DNA from: Nymphaea colorata
Lineage: Eukaryota; Streptophyta; Magnoliopsida; Nymphaeales; Nymphaeaceae
Length of the DNA: 64,000 bases
Direction of reading: 5' to 3'
Assembly: GCF_008831285.2 (NCBI RefSeq)
Contig: NC_045143.1
Location: forward strand, 23,316,302-23,380,301
Notes under the pieces: generated by a model
Seen by the model: the letters and a program-made list of their open reading frames with translations, nothing else
Database searches by the model: none
What the model was told of the DNA's origin: nothing
Part shown: piece after piece, positions 22,801 to 32,583 of the stretch
Numbering within the stretch: position 1 is the first letter of the stretch
Layout of the letters: every line of letters begins with the position of its first letter
Program-made: the position numbers and the translations under genes

Positions 22801-24041
22801 ATTGTTCCTGATCCTGGAGACGTTTAACTGTGGTCCGTCATGCTTTTACCCCTCACATCAGCGAGTTGTGATTTTTCAGTGGGCTTTTTCAATTTGAATG
22901 TGTACAGGCTTTGGGAAGTATCATTTGGGAAATCTTGGAAATGAGTAACATGTTAAAACTTCAAATGATGTTTATGATGAATGAATAGAAACAGTTAAAG
23001 CCTATTTGTGATAATATGGTTACATCTTGCCTTGCAGCTCTAGCAATAACTTCCTTATTTTTGCCATTTCATATGCTGTGTGTGTTTGGTACCTTATGTC
23101 ATTCACAAAGGATTGACACTACTGCTACTGCTGCTCCTGCTGCTGCTACTATTATTATTGTTCTGTCATATATCTATTTTAATGCTTTTCATGGTATACC
23201 CTTGAACCATTCTGGGGTTTACTGATAGAATCACATCTGCATCCGCACCCTGCACCTGTGTCAGATAGGTGACCTGACCCCTTTCAATAAACTAAATAAA
23301 TTCTAATGAACTATGGATGGTGTTAATTTTGTATACACAGCTATCTCTGGGGAAGCTTCATTGGTGATCCTTGTCTATCATGAATATCTTTTTCTTTTAA
23401 AACATGTTTAGAATCCTATGAGTTGCTCAATGCTTCTTGGATTTGACAGGTGTGGTCTGTATGGAGGTTGCTAGGAAGCAGTCAGACTCAAACTTCCTGT
23501 CTCTTGCTGTTAAGAGTCTCTCCAAAGCCCGAGAGATGAAAGTTTTCCCGTTGCCAATTGTTTCGGTTATGTTAGCCCAGGCACATGCCAGCGTAGGTGC
23601 CAAAAGTAACTGGGAGAGGGATTTGCGACTGGAATGGTATTCTTGGCCTGCAGGTTAGTAGTCTTCTGTTGCATAGCTTGCAAGTTGGTGATGGCTTGAT
23701 CTTGACTCCTCCTTTCAACCCCAAGCTTGATGTGTGGGATCGTTTTACATGGTTGATGTTTTCTGTCCTGTCTTGACTTTAGTCTTCCAGTAGTTGTCAA
23801 GATTGGTTCTTGACTGTGAACTGCTTCTTAGATCATTCTTTTCCTTTTGGTTGATGATCCCACAGAAAACAGGCCTGTGGAGCTCTATTTTCTTATGTAT
23901 CTAGTTGCCAGACAGTCTAAAGAAGCATCTGAGATCGAGTCATCGCAAGCACCTGTTAAATGGTTCCTCCATGCTATACATCTTAATCCATCATGCCTGA
24001 GGTACTGGAAAGTTTTGCAGAAGGTGAAAGGCCAACCTTGA
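4682..24041 (+). CDS. SKI3: SKI3, TPR subunit of the SKI complex (3' part, 8 exons)
   Basis: SKI3 (animal TTC37) is the tetratricopeptide scaffold joining the SKI2 helicase and SKI8 WD-repeat protein; the complex feeds mRNA to the cytoplasmic exosome for 3'-5' decay. Eight exons join with GT-AG borders and matching phases: 4682-4894, 5367-5418, 19095-19468, 19544-19638, 20177-20413, 20530-21164, 23450-23653, 23866-24041 (1986 nt, 661 residues plus TGA). Recognisable blocks are [54 protein letters not shown] and the C-terminal [15 protein letters not shown]. Helix pairs follow the TPR pattern with small residues at the usual places. The N-terminal half lies upstream of the window. No frame damage was seen, so the gene looks functional despite a 13.7-kb intron. 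Family assignment is from remembered Arabidopsis SKI3 sequence. Confidence 0.88.
4895..5366 (+). other. SKI3 intron holding a MITE
   Basis: Donor GTAATA at 4895, acceptor CTGCAG at 5361-5366. Nearly two thirds of this 472-bp intron is the CTTAGTAGT element at 5026-5322. Confidence 0.7.
5026..5322. mobile_element. CTTAGTAGT MITE, copy 1
   Basis: A 297-bp element with inverted ends CTTAGTAGTGAAAAG and CTTTTGACTACTAAG (one mismatch). Flanking 8-mers ATTGGTAC (5018-5025) and ATTGCTAC (5323-5330) differ at one base, fitting an aged 8-bp hAT-type target duplication. Inside are CCTAGG-containing words near both ends and a pyrimidine-rich run (about 5130-5250). Its right end is 44 bp before the SKI3 exon at 5367. 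A reversed copy lies at 54263-54528. Confidence 0.78.
5367..5418 (+). CDS. SKI3: SKI3 exon b
   Basis: 52-nt exon, phase 0 in and phase 1 out, encoding [17 protein letters not shown] plus the first base of Gly. The donor is GTGATT. The next exon (19095) restores the frame with GC, giving EEEGFLDNRG, so the intron between them is 13,676 bp. Confidence 0.82.
5854..6028 (-). CDS. hAT transposase, exon 2 (acidic tail)
   Basis: Begins after a minus-strand CTTGTAG acceptor and completes the split Arg codon, giving [18 protein letters not shown], then a Glu/Asp-rich tail ending GIDDD and a stop. The 86-bp intron at 6029-6114 has GT-AG borders. Acidic C-terminal tails on a small second exon occur in related plant hAT genes; the function is unknown to me. 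Confidence 0.8.
6115..8117 (-). CDS. hAT transposase, exon 1 (BED finger, DUF659-like core, hAT dimerisation)
   Basis: Encodes the cut-and-paste enzyme of the surrounding element. From the ATG at 8117: an N-terminal BED zinc finger (C51, C54, H68, C80), an RNase H-like core with SDGWTD and ITDNAPVC (acidic residues matching expected catalytic positions), the [10 protein letters not shown] motif typical of plant hAT transposases, and a C-terminal hAT dimerisation domain ([17 protein letters not shown], then [19 protein letters not shown]). The exon closes at 6115 with donor GTAAAT in phase 2 and joins 6028-5854. The joined protein is 725 aa, normal for the family, with no stop or frameshift. 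Confidence 0.92.
9049..9415. other. SKI3 intron sequence, nothing recognised
   Basis: Lies between the hAT element and copia B. No 3' LTR of element B was found here, which is why B is called truncated. Confidence 0.5.
9416..9908 (-). pseudogene. Copia element B, pol fragment downstream of the nested insertion
   Basis: Minus-strand continuation of element B, split off by insertion of element A at CCCTC. It reads from EHVSYFGE through the acidic spacer between integrase and RT to [23 protein letters not shown], the conserved stretch just before copia RT. Similarity stops near 9470, so RT, RNase H and the 3' LTR are missing. Confidence 0.8.
9909..10409 (+). repeat. 5' LTR of copia A
   Basis: 501 bp, starting TGTTAGAATG and ending GATTTACA. 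It contains a (TA)n tract at about 9931-9954, a long imperfect palindrome at 10120-10175 centred on GCTAGAATTCTAGC, a TATA-like ATTATAAATAAGG near 10209, and the PBS immediately after. Confidence 0.93.
10120..10175 (+). promoter_or_regulatory. Palindrome upstream of the TATA-like box in copia A LTR
   Basis: Nested arms GTTGGGCC/GGCCCAAC, CCAAC/GTTGG and a GCTAGAATTCTAGC core lie about 35 bp upstream of ATTATAAATAAGG. The same arrangement occurs in the 3' LTR near 15060-15115. The position suggests part of the U3 promoter; function is inferred only. Confidence 0.5.
10738..14829 (+). pseudogene. Copia A gag-pol polyprotein (two nonsense codons, altered protease motif)
   Basis: From the ATG at 10738 one frame of 1363 codons runs to the stop ending at 14829, broken only by TAA at 12178 and TGA at 14545. 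Gag opens with a UBN2-type domain and a zinc knuckle [14 protein letters not shown] (about residue 263). The protease motif reads [11 protein letters not shown]: the Ser or Thr usual after the catalytic Asp is Trp (residue 342). Integrase has an HHCC region, then D529, D592 and E628 (D-x35-E). RT has LLYVDDM (about residue 1050); RNase H has AYTDADWGG and [10 protein letters not shown]; the C-terminus includes GDFFTKALA. The TAA lies in the integrase zinc region and the TGA sits where Trp is usual. The copy would need help in trans to move. Confidence 0.9.
14843..15349 (+). repeat. 3' LTR of copia A
   Basis: 507 bp, near-identical to the 5' LTR, preceded by a polypurine tract and followed by the CCCTC duplication. 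Confidence 0.93.
15350..17590 (-). pseudogene. Copia element B gag-protease-integrase
   Basis: Minus-strand gag-pol starting at [13 protein letters not shown] (17590). Gag is broken near 17,480-17,510 by a small deletion or frameshift between KENYFSW and [10 protein letters not shown] zinc knuckle [14 protein letters not shown], an intact protease motif [11 protein letters not shown], the integrase zinc region ([16 protein letters not shown]) and core ([20 protein letters not shown]) follow. A second frameshift at about 15,785 separates TFRSDNAR from [15 protein letters not shown] and NGVAERK. The frame runs into the CCCTC site where element A interrupts it. Antisense to SKI3. Confidence 0.85.
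17591..18306 (-). other. Copia B leader, GC-rich with short tandem repeats
   Basis: Untranslated leader between the LTR and gag, much richer in G+C than its surroundings. A PBS-like site (TGGTATCAGAGCC on the minus strand, about 18294-18306) adjoins the LTR. At about 18155-18238 a motif GATGAACAGTGCCGGGCGA recurs four times in slightly varied form. Long open frames here on both strands are products of base composition. Confidence 0.65.
18307..18496 (-). repeat. 5' LTR of copia B
   Basis: 190 bp; on the minus strand it starts TGTTGAAGG and ends TCTACA, directly followed by the PBS. It contains the perfect palindrome CGGGTCCAGATCTGGACCCG (18457-18476). No partner 3' LTR exists in the window, so no target duplication can be checked. 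Confidence 0.8.
18497..18701 (+). repeat. Duplicated intron 3' end, upstream copy (decoy acceptor)
   Basis: About 205 bp strongly similar in order and content to 18895-19094: ATATCAAGTA, then GGAATTTATTTCTTCTTTGT, then CCATTAACTTTTTCAT, then GTCATGCATTAG, then a pyrimidine run and CCAG. The copy ends with TCTTTTTCCAG at 18691-18701, a complete-looking splice acceptor. Splicing exon b to it would read about a dozen extra codons and then a stop. Confidence 0.75.
18702..18894. other. Spacer between the duplicated acceptor segments
   Basis: Non-coding. Several copies of CAACTGGTCA/GGTCACCAACT-like words occur at 18786-18856. Origin not recognised. Confidence 0.4.
18895..19094 (+). repeat. Duplicated intron 3' end, copy used by SKI3
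   Basis: Second copy of the ~200-bp segment. Its terminal TTTTTCCAG is the acceptor for the exon at 19095, as shown by conservation of the protein from the next base onward. Confidence 0.75.
19095..19468 (+). CDS. SKI3: SKI3 exon c
   Basis: 374 nt, phase 1 in, phase 0 out. It encodes [19 protein letters not shown] and a TPR series ending [19 protein letters not shown], then donor GTAAAT. Confidence 0.87.
19544..19638 (+). CDS. SKI3: SKI3 exon d
   Basis: 95 nt, phase 0 in, phase 2 out, encoding [20 protein letters not shown] and PHSVSIR. The Arg codon is split over the next intron. Confidence 0.83.
19639..20176 (+). other. SKI3 intron, nothing recognised
   Basis: GTAACA donor, CCACAG acceptor. 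No repeat or gene identified. Confidence 0.6.
20177..20413 (+). CDS. SKI3: SKI3 exon e
   Basis: 237 nt, phase 2 in and out. It encodes [20 protein letters not shown] followed by a Ser/Cys-rich, poorly conserved stretch. Confidence 0.8.
20530..21164 (+). CDS. SKI3: SKI3 exon f
   Basis: 635 nt, the largest visible exon, phase 2 in, phase 1 out. It encodes [15 protein letters not shown], then [20 protein letters not shown] and several helix pairs to ACLLFLHG. Donor GTATGT. Confidence 0.86.
21767..21788. repeat. (CA)n microsatellite
   Basis: About eleven CA units. Confidence 0.9.
22330..22740 (-). pseudogene. Copia RNase H tail and LTR relic
   Basis: On the minus strand [13 protein letters not shown] matches the conserved C-terminal motif of copia polyproteins (usually DIFTKALP). 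Upstream frame [16 protein letters not shown] and the sequence beyond the stop (a TAATCTTCAATAAAAGAG-type region, perhaps LTR) fit a decayed 3' end. No partner LTR was found. Confidence 0.6.
23450..23653 (+). CDS. SKI3: SKI3 exon g
   Basis: 204 nt, phase 1 in and out. It encodes [35 protein letters not shown] and [15 protein letters not shown], among the best conserved SKI3 blocks. Confidence 0.88.
23866..24041 (+). CDS. SKI3: SKI3 exon h (terminal)
   Basis: 176 nt, from CACAG to TGA at 24039-24041. It encodes [17 protein letters not shown] and the C-terminus [20 protein letters not shown], matching the family's usual end. Confidence 0.88.
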
Positions 24042-25113
24042 ATCAATGTCCCTTGTTGGAGAAAATATGTAATATTTTGGTCTACATGTTCAGCATTTCT
24101 TATTATCTTTATCTTGTACACTTTAACCTTGTCTATATACGTTTCATTAAGAGCTTGTTTAGTTGCAGGAACAACTGTTCTTAAAATCTGTGTCTTAAGA
24201 ACACAAAGAGTTTTTGTCCATATGAACATGTTGTAATTTTGTCATATGTTTGTTTACAAAGATAAAACTTTCAACTTGTCTTGCCTACCATTTGTTTAAA
24301 TAACTGAACAATCATGTTGAACATATGTTCTGCATCTCTCTCTCTCTCTAAAAGATAAAACATGTGAAAAATTTATCAACTAATAAAGATACATTCTCTC
24401 TCTATAAAAAAATCGCTTATGATAAAAGAAAATATCTTTAAAAACATATTTAAAATATCAGAAAATAAAAATATTGACTCTTTTTTTTTCTCTTTCTATA
24501 CATGAGAGGCTTAAAATCAACATATAATAAAAATAGAATACCTAGTAAAATATGTAGAAAAAAGTTTAAGCCAATAAAAAGACTCTCTCCTTCTCTTTTT
24601 TTTCTCTCTCCTTTGTCTTTTCTATATCGACAAATACAAGCAACCTAAAATAGATATGGTAAAAGAAAGTATATAATCAAACCTATAAAGAATATAGAAG
24701 CAAAAAAAAAATCTGTCTTCTCCCTTTGTTTTTTCTTTCTTTATAAATATCGATAACCTAAAATTCATACATTATAAAGAAAACATCAATTCGTTATAAA
24801 CATCACAAAAACATAACTGAAGAGTAAGTTTTCAATTTGTTACATACAAACCACCCGAAAATGTTTAGATACAAGTTTCTGTAAACAATTGTATCTATAT
24901 AATATAATTATGTGATTAAAGGGAAGCATTTCTTAATTTATTTATTGACGTTTGTGACTTGAAAATGATGATGATCTCATGTGATCAATTAGCCCACAAG
25001 CAATTATATAGTTTTTGTCCATTGTATTTTCACCTTAGTCCTTGCATTTCAGAACAATTTATGTAAATATGAGTGATAATACATATGCTTATGTTAATAA
25101 AGTAAAAACATAT

Positions 25114-25123
25114 AAAAACTAGG

Positions 25124-25160
<37 letters not shown>
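25114..25160. repeat. (TA)n(GA)n compound microsatellite
   Basis: A TA run passes directly into a GA run. Confidence 0.85.
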
Positions 25161-25942
25161 CCTTGGCATCTTGTCGTAGGTTCAAATGCTTTTGGCTCAC
25201 TCTCAACCGGCAGAAGCAAACAAAGTGTAAGTCATATGTCAAATACAAAAGAAATAAGAAATTCATATACCAAGACAATCTTAAAAACGGAGGACATGAG
25301 ATCTGTTTAGAAGATGAAACAACTAATTCTCCATTTCTCTCTCCACTGTGACGGTTGTTATCATGTGTAATAAGTCTTCTATTCATTATGAAAGTGCTAA
25401 TGAAAAGTGCAACCTAGCCATGAAGCCATCTCATTCAACTTGTTTATAGTATACAGTTAATTGGGTGAGCGAGAAGATCATCCCATCGCCCGAAGCCAGG
25501 ACCGAAGGCCCCCTATTTTTCTTGCCTTCAGGGTCTGTGTCGGTGTCAATGATAGAACGGTGCACCCTTTATAGCAGAAAAAGATGTATGCATTAATATG
25601 TATGACAACTGTTGCCCACAACACTTTTAAGCATTCAGTATTATCTAAAACTATTTTATATCTAGAACAATTTTATATCTGAATCTAACAATAAATGGCC
25701 AATTCTAATGTTGAAGACCTATACATTACCATCTATCGTTAAGCTAACCTATACATCTAATCTTACCTTATTAGACAGACTACTATCATCAAATTAATGT
25801 TGAAAAAGGGATCTATGTTGAGCATCTTAACATGGTGGATGCTTGGATATATACGTCAGATGCATGCTTTTAGACCTATGCTACTATAATTGTGCTTTAG
25901 ACATCAATCAACAATCAACAGGTAAGACTCGTGAATTCCTCA

Positions 25943-26060
25943 TTGTAGAATCCAATATTAACTCTAAGTCTTACACCATATGTCTTTATTGGATGCTCTT
26001 ATTGTAGAATCCAATATTAATTGTAAGTCTTACACCATATATCTTTATTGGATGCTCTTC
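25943..26060. repeat. 59-bp tandem duplication
   Basis: TTGTAGAATCCAATATTAA through TTTATTGGATGCTCTT occurs twice in a row (units start at 25943 and 26002) with a few differences. Confidence 0.75.
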
Positions 26061-27156
26061 GTGGTCAATCAACAAATGCTGCCTAACAAGATATTAGAAA
26101 GGAAGCAATTAAATGGGTTGCTGAACAATATCTGAGAACAAAGCATTTGATATTGACTTTCCATCTCAAAAGTTGTTATTGAAAAATCACCCATCAGTTC
26201 AAAATACTGGAAATGAAAGAGAAAGGGTTGAACCGTTGAAGGGTAAGGAAAGCGTGAACTAAAATCATAGACAACAAAATTGTTTAAATGGCAAGCATTC
26301 TGAAAACTAGAGTTCAGCAGTCATTAAAGAGGTCATGTTTCTAGATTAAGAGTTCACTGAAACTGTCCCCTAAACCAGGAAATGCAGGATATATCAATTT
26401 TTCAAATGAAAGCATCGTTCTAAACACAACAATTGTTCCCATCATAATGGAGTTCAATTAACACCATTACCTTCTCTCACAGGAAGCAAGATAAACATGC
26501 AAACGGATTTACAATGTAAGCATTCTTGAATGTGTTTGAGGGAACACATAAAGGTGCAACTTAACAATATGTTGTGCATATCAATAATGACAAAAATAAT
26601 GGTAATGGCAAGGAATAATTCTGCTATTTGCAGTAGAAAGAGAAGTCATAACATCATTTACTATTGCTGATCAATTTTGTAATTTCTGAAAAAAGAGAAT
26701 ATAGAACGAGTCAGCATTTTCCCCAGCACCCTCTCCTTGTGTGGAATTTCATCCCTTGTGTAGCAAAGAAAAAGAATCACCTTCTTTCCATGTAATATAC
26801 TGTTTGTTGCTTTGTTCTTAATCTAAAAGCCCCAAAAGTCGGTGGAGTCAATCAACAGTTTCACATAAACCTTGTTGTTGGAGGGAAAACATAAACAAAT
26901 ATGAATGAGGAGAAGAATGAAGAAGAACATCAAATGAATAATAAGAAGGTCGTAAGAAAGAGATATTCCCCATCGAAGGCAAACCATGACGTGTGGGTCT
27001 GTATTTTTGTGTGAGCTAGAGACAGAGAGTTAGCTGTTGAGAGTGCAGCAAGATATAGGGAAACTTGAGAGGAGAGGAGTTATACGCTTGAAAGCTGAGC
27101 GAAACTGCAGGAAGACGATGAGTTATGGAGGGTGTTGCTTGAAGCGTGAGTTTTGA

Positions 27157-27570
27157 ACAAAAATAGTCTCCTCGCGTTCCAGAGGCATGGGTATTATAGG
27201 TTAGAATGGTTTTTTGCATTCTTGGAAGACATAAGAACATGCTGTCCACCATTTCTGTCCAGTGTTTGGTGTGCATCACCCATCTCCAACAATAGGTCGT
27301 TCTTGGAAAAACCTGGTACATATGCTAAGAGCCCTCTAAATTACCTTGCTTTTTATTACGGAAAGCAGGCATGCATGTAAACCCTTTTTTGAGCAAGAGT
27401 TTCAAAGAAAAATAGCCTCCTCGCATTCCATGGGCAAGGGTATTATAGGTTGGAATGTTTTTTTGCATTCTCGGAGGACACAAGAACATGTCCTCCACCA
27501 CTTTTGTCCAGCATTTGGTGTGCACCACCCATTTCCAAGAGAGAAGCTGGTTACATATGTCTTGCAGTTA
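27157..27570. repeat. Two diverged direct copies of a ~170-bp unit
   Basis: 27157-27330 and 27398-27570 share GGGTATTATAGGTT, TTTTTTGCATTCT, GACA.AAGAACATG and TTTGGTGTGCA.CACCCAT in the same order. A third partial copy (28181-28275) shares GGTCGTTCTTG and AAATTACCTTGCTTTTT with 27290-27360. The unit is non-coding and unrecognised. Confidence 0.7.
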
Positions 27571-27734
27571 ATGAATTTTTCATGCACCATGTCAATAATG
27601 ACAAAAATTAATCATGATTAATACAAAAAGAAACTTTTTGGTATGAATAAAAAAGGAAATTCTAAAGAAAAAATTGACATATCGTTATAACCAATATACC
27701 CCATTGAGCGGCAAAAAAACGTCCTTATTTTCTT

Positions 27735-28060
27735 TTTATCTTGCTCATATCATTATCTCATACCTCTATCATTATTTTATACATCTTTTGTTATCTCATA
27801 CACATTATCTCGTACCTCTGTTTAGTATTATCTCATACATATGTCATTATCATATACTTCTTTTGCTATTTCATACACATTATCTTATTTCTTTGTATAA
27901 TGTTATCTCATACATCTGTCATTGTGTCATACATTATCTCATATCTTTGTTTAGTACTATCTCATGCATATGTTATTATCTCATACCTTTTTTGTTATCT
28001 CATACACATTAATTAAAACTTGGTCATTATCTCATACACACCATGTCATTATCTCAAACA
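27735..28060. repeat. Degenerate TTATCTCATACA minisatellite
   Basis: TTATCTCATACA and close variants recur more than ten times at about 18-30 bp spacing, with a higher-order pattern (CTTTGTTTAGTA and TTTTGTTATCTCATACACA recurring at roughly 80-110 bp). Open frames here reflect the repeat. Confidence 0.75.
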
Positions 28061-28275
28061 TTACGAGCATGAGATACTGACAAATGCTACAAGCGACCAT
28101 TAAAGTAAATATGCATATTAATAATAGGGTTCACATCCGACATAGGCTTGTTATATACACGAAGTGGCTATAGAACTTGGTCTCCTCCAAGAACAGGTCG
28201 TTCTTGAAACAACCTGTTACAAAGACCAAGCATAGTCCAAATTACCTTGCTTTTTGTTACATGAAGCAGTCGAGC

Positions 28276-29910
28276 ATATATGATAACCCTCATGGTTTTC
28301 GAATGGCATTCTTGGTATCATCAAGGGTAGTAATGCCGAGGTCTTTAAATGTATAGACTTTTCGTCAAGGCCAATGATAGCAAGATTTATCAATCATCGC
28401 TTCTTATCAACATCTCAACGGAAACTTGGTCATGATAATTATGGTATTGTTATGTTAAAGCTAAAATCTCTTTCTCTCCTGTTCATCGTTTTACCAAGTG
28501 GAGGGGGTGGTGTGTTATAGTCATGTCCTCGATTCAAATAGTGGAGGGTGTTATCTTGATGGTGTTGAGGAATGTTGAGCTTGGGATTAGGGGTGCCATT
28601 TTGGATGCTAAGTGGATCGGTTCTTGTCCCTCCCTCTTCCCCGTTCTTCTTTCTCTCATGTTGCTTTAAACAGTCAATGTTGTATCTACGCACCTAGTAA
28701 AGTTGACATCTAGTCCTTCAAAAATAGTGGTCTTCAAAATAAGCATGCTAAGTCTGGACCGTCCAGCATTTGACCATTGGCATCGGGCAGCTTGACCCAA
28801 CCTGTTTTGTAGCAGCTCATTGTGTAAAACATTTGATGTTGCAGTATCCTCTTAAATTATTAAACATTACTATATTTTTTTTTACAAAGAATCGATGTCT
28901 TGCCAAACATTGAAACGTCATCTCCCTAAAAGTTTTCTTGATATCCTGCTAGAACAATAAAATATTATATGGCTTTCCTAACATCTAATGTTGAAACATT
29001 AAGCTGACATATAGACTAAAGCTGATCACTCAAAACTTCAGTCTATGTTTAGATAAAGATGTTGAACAATCTTAGGCTCTGGTTCAACTCTATTTGTTGT
29101 CAGGCCGGGAACTGATTTTGATCTCCTCTGCTATTTAGATTTTCTTAAATTTGCGGGGATAAAACTTATTGCTCCCTAAAAATATACTCTTCAATCTTTT
29201 CGATACTACTAAGATCCTGATTTTTGCATCACAAACTCCTTGAACATGATTCTACAGTATCCAAGTAAGATACATACTAAAGCGCATCCAAACCCTTGAT
29301 CTGATAGGTGGAGTGCACATTTAGAGGAGTTATTCTACACATTAAAGCTGGCCAAGTGAATAAAGTAAATTACGTTGGAGAAGATGGCAAACAATCTCAG
29401 TTTTTTTTCATGTCTATTTGTTTAATAGGTTGAGAACAATTTTTTGATGTTGACCTCTATAAATTTGAATTGTTTCAAATTATGGGATGGAGAACTTATT
29501 TTTCCTGAAAAATAAAATCTTCATTCTTTTCAACACTAGTAAGATCATGATCAAGCACAAGAACCCCTTGAACTTGATTCTACAAAATCAAGTAAAAACC
29601 AGTGATGGGAGAATTTAGTTACAATCATGACTTTGTTTTGAAAAACTTTGACAACCTAAATTAAAATCAGTCAAGCGTAACGTCCTCACCAGAGGACTGA
29701 AATTAATAGCACTTCTATCCTAAACTGGAATTAACTAATACACAAGAAAACCTAATAGTCATCTACGAACACTTTATGAGTGTGGATCCCCTTTGTGAAG
29801 GAGGGCAACGTGGGCAGCTGAAGAGTGGTGTTGTGGTATTACGATGACTGAAACGACTGAAGACCAAGGGGTGAAGTTGTGCAATTACCTACGTAGATTG
29901 GTTAAGTAAA
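28276..29910. other. Intergenic, nothing recognised
   Basis: No gene or defined element. Two diverged related stretches (about 29060-29240 and 29390-29590) share a word order including GATCTCCT/GTTGACCTC, GGATAAAACTTATT/GGAGAACTTATTTT and CTTTTC.A.ACTA.TAAGATC, so an old duplication is likely. Confidence 0.45.
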
Positions 29911-30297
29911 CATAGTCACAAAAAAAGTTCTCGCTTAAATGGCAAGGTTTTCTTTTGGTATAATATGATGAACTTAAAGAAAAGAAACCTATGGTAATTT
30001 TTTAAAATCACAAAAAAAAAAACTAAAATAAGGGGAAAATACAGTAAGTGAGAAATTAATAACACAAATATCTTTGCAACAAATAAAAATTAAAAAATAA
30101 AAACAAGCAGTTTGCCATTAAAAAAGTGAAAAAAATGAATGAAAAGAAAAACATGGAAAAGAGTGAGCTTTTTCACGTTGTTTTTAAACGTTTGTTTTTT
30201 TTTTCAAAAGAACGGCCTTTGTTTAAAGTTTTAAGCGGCTGATTTATTTATTGCATTGTTTTCACGTTTTTCTCCAAAAAAAAAAATTGTGACCATG
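29911..30297. mobile_element. CATAGTCAC MITE, copy 2
   Basis: 387 bp, starting CATAGTCACAAAAAAAG and ending TTGTGACCATG, with the same interior order as copy 1 (AATAACACAAA, TTGCAACAAATAAAAATTA, TTTTTTTTTCAAA). Flanks AGTAAA and ACTAAAA are too short and diverged to call a target duplication. Confidence 0.75.
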
Positions 30298-32583
30298 ACT
30301 AAAACCAATATGAAGGCCATCGATGGAAGCCGCGTCCAAATTTGGTGAGTCCCTGAGATGGGACCCTTCTAGCCTGACCATCGATCATGATATTTAATGC
30401 ACGAGCTTGCCCTTTTGAGCGAAACCTGGCAAGATTGATTCTGGCCGGAGTCAGAGTCGCTCCCACTATGACTTACGTTTCTGTTCATCCTCCCAGCAAA
30501 CAATTGTTGTTGGTGGCTTTTGGGTCCCCAATTTTAGACGCGACGGTGTTGAGGTAATCGATAAAAATACTGCTAGAAATATTGTTATTGAGGCTCGGAA
30601 GCAGCTGGAGGAGGGATGAACTCTCATAAATCATGTAGACCAAGCTCAAAAGCAAGTAGAGGAGAGGATGCCCATATAAAAATATTATTGATAATGTGAT
30701 GACCTAAGTTTTCGACACAATTTTTTTTAACATAACAAATATAGACATGACAAACTTGAAATTTTTTTAGTGACATCTTCAGATCCTGCACCAAGACACT
30801 TAGACTTAACCAACAAAATATTCACAAAGGCCAAACTCAAACACAATGCCTAGGTCACTAATACAACTCCATCACAAAAATCTAAGGTGTCAATTATGTA
30901 GTCCACGATCTAAAACTACTTGTAGAAAGAGAAGGATGGAACAAATTCTCTAAGTACGACAACATCCCGTCATGGATGGAAAGTAGTCTAGCACAATAAA
31001 TATACAGTTGTGTCAACAAATCCATTGAATACTCATGGCCAACACCCATAAGTCGTTTGACTAACAATAGACCTTAGAGTTATAACTTATTAACATACAT
31101 GAGGTATACAATATCTCCATGTATTACAAAGTTATATTGGAGGTTCATCGACAATAAACATGGTGATGGTGACGAGAAATCAACATAAAATTTTGTGGGC
31201 ACAAATCACAATCCGAATAAAACATGTATGTAGTAAAGTCTCTTGAGATGTCTCACTAGAATAACAGGATCACACTACCAACATTAATAGGAGTGGTAGA
31301 CGACCTCTCTATAAACCTAAGTTGAGGAACTAGGAGATGTCTCACTCTTTTAAATATAAAAGAGTGTACAACCACAATAATCTCGTGTTATACCATTACT
31401 TCTCAGGACAAAACCAACCATTGAACTAGCTCGCACTGTCTCAGGACAAAACCAACCACTGAACTAACTCGCACTGTCGTGTTTCTTTAATGTACTTACC
31501 TATGGGACTTGCCTATTTTTGTTATTTATTTATCATCCCTACTCGCGGTTTATCTAAAATTCAAGACTGTCATTAACTCATGGAACGATACATCGATGCC
31601 ATTGTCCGTCGAGATGGCGATACACTTTTCCTGCGTAATTTATGACTTATTTATGGTCTTCACCGCCTGAGGGTTTTACCTAGGTTACGTTCTTCTGCAT
31701 AGAAAGGCCGGCAACGAGGAAGGAGGTCGAAACCCAGATGAAGTATGAATGGAGGTCACATCAAGTTCAAGTTGAAGCCCCTAATCCAAACTCGAAATGG
31801 TTGTCTGCGAAGAACTGGGTGGCCCTGCTTTGGGTGTCAAAATTCTCTCCAGAAGCTATGGGCCATGATTTGACGATGACCTATCGAGAGAGAGCAGAAA
31901 AACAACATATTTGCAGCACCGATGTTACTGATGCTATCTTTACACGATCATACGGAACATGCTTTGACCTGACAAGCGCCCTCACGCCCGACACGGTCGA
32001 CCATCTCTCCATTTGTTAATGTCATTTATATTCTTGATTTTTAAAAAAATTGGCCCAATGGTTAGGATGGAAGCAATGGGCGGTTGATTTTTGTTTTTAA
32101 TTAGGTTAGTACAATGGTTGAGATAAAAGTAGTATGTGGTCGGTTTTTATTTTGAATCTTCTTACCACCAATCTCTTGTATTGCAAAACAAAAACATTTA
32201 ATGTGCATGACAAAGTACGATAAAAAGCAACACCCTAAATCATACTTTTATTAAAAAAGTTGAGTGGTCTTGTTCATTTTGAAAGATGAAAAACCCACTC
32301 ACCCAACACTGTCATTTATATTTGTGAGATGTTTTTTTGAGAACGTGGAAAAGTGTTAGCGTAGTGACGGTCTCGGGTCTCCCAAGACCCACTATCAACA
32401 CGTCTTGTGGCATTTGGGATGCCTTCTTCCAAACAAAAACCCGCTGAAAACCTGCCGACTTAACACCGACTCAGTTGAAGTCTCCGAAGTTGTCGTTCGC
32501 ATTCCTTCTCCTTTGCATTGAGACCCATATCCAAGAAACCGTGCACGGGGGCGAACGTAAACAAGAATCGTCGTCCTTGGAGG
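30298..32583. other. Intergenic and upstream region of the ARM-repeat gene
   Basis: No gene recognised. A 38-bp tandem repeat (TCTCAGGACAAAACCAACCA) lies at 31401-31478. The last ~200 bp should contain the promoter and 5' UTR of the gene starting at 32584; no clear TATA box was identified. Confidence 0.5.

Larger units (their letters stand above)
21165..23449 (+). other. SKI3 intron with a CA repeat and a copia relic
   Basis: 2285-bp intron, donor GTATGT, acceptor TTTGACAG. It holds a (CA)n run at 21767-21788 and a copia relic at about 22330-22740; otherwise nothing recognised. Confidence 0.65.
24042..27156. other. SKI3 3' flank, AT-rich intergenic DNA
   Basis: No gene recognised. The proximal part should contain the SKI3 3' UTR, but no single poly(A) signal stands out. 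At 24330-24760 CTCTCTCT runs alternate with A-rich words such as AAAAGATAAAA. A TA/GA microsatellite lies at 25114-25160 and a 59-bp tandem duplication at 25943-26060. Confidence 0.55.

Noticed and set aside
27674-28016. Frames of Ile/Ser/His/Tyr-rich repeats
   Set aside because: Translation of the TTATCTCATACA minisatellite.
27735-28060. Possible CRISPR-like array
   Set aside because: Degenerate repeats without unique spacers, in a plant nuclear setting.
31738-32019. 93-codon + strand frame upstream of the ARM gene
   Set aside because: No recognised domain; could be chance. Transcript evidence would be needed.
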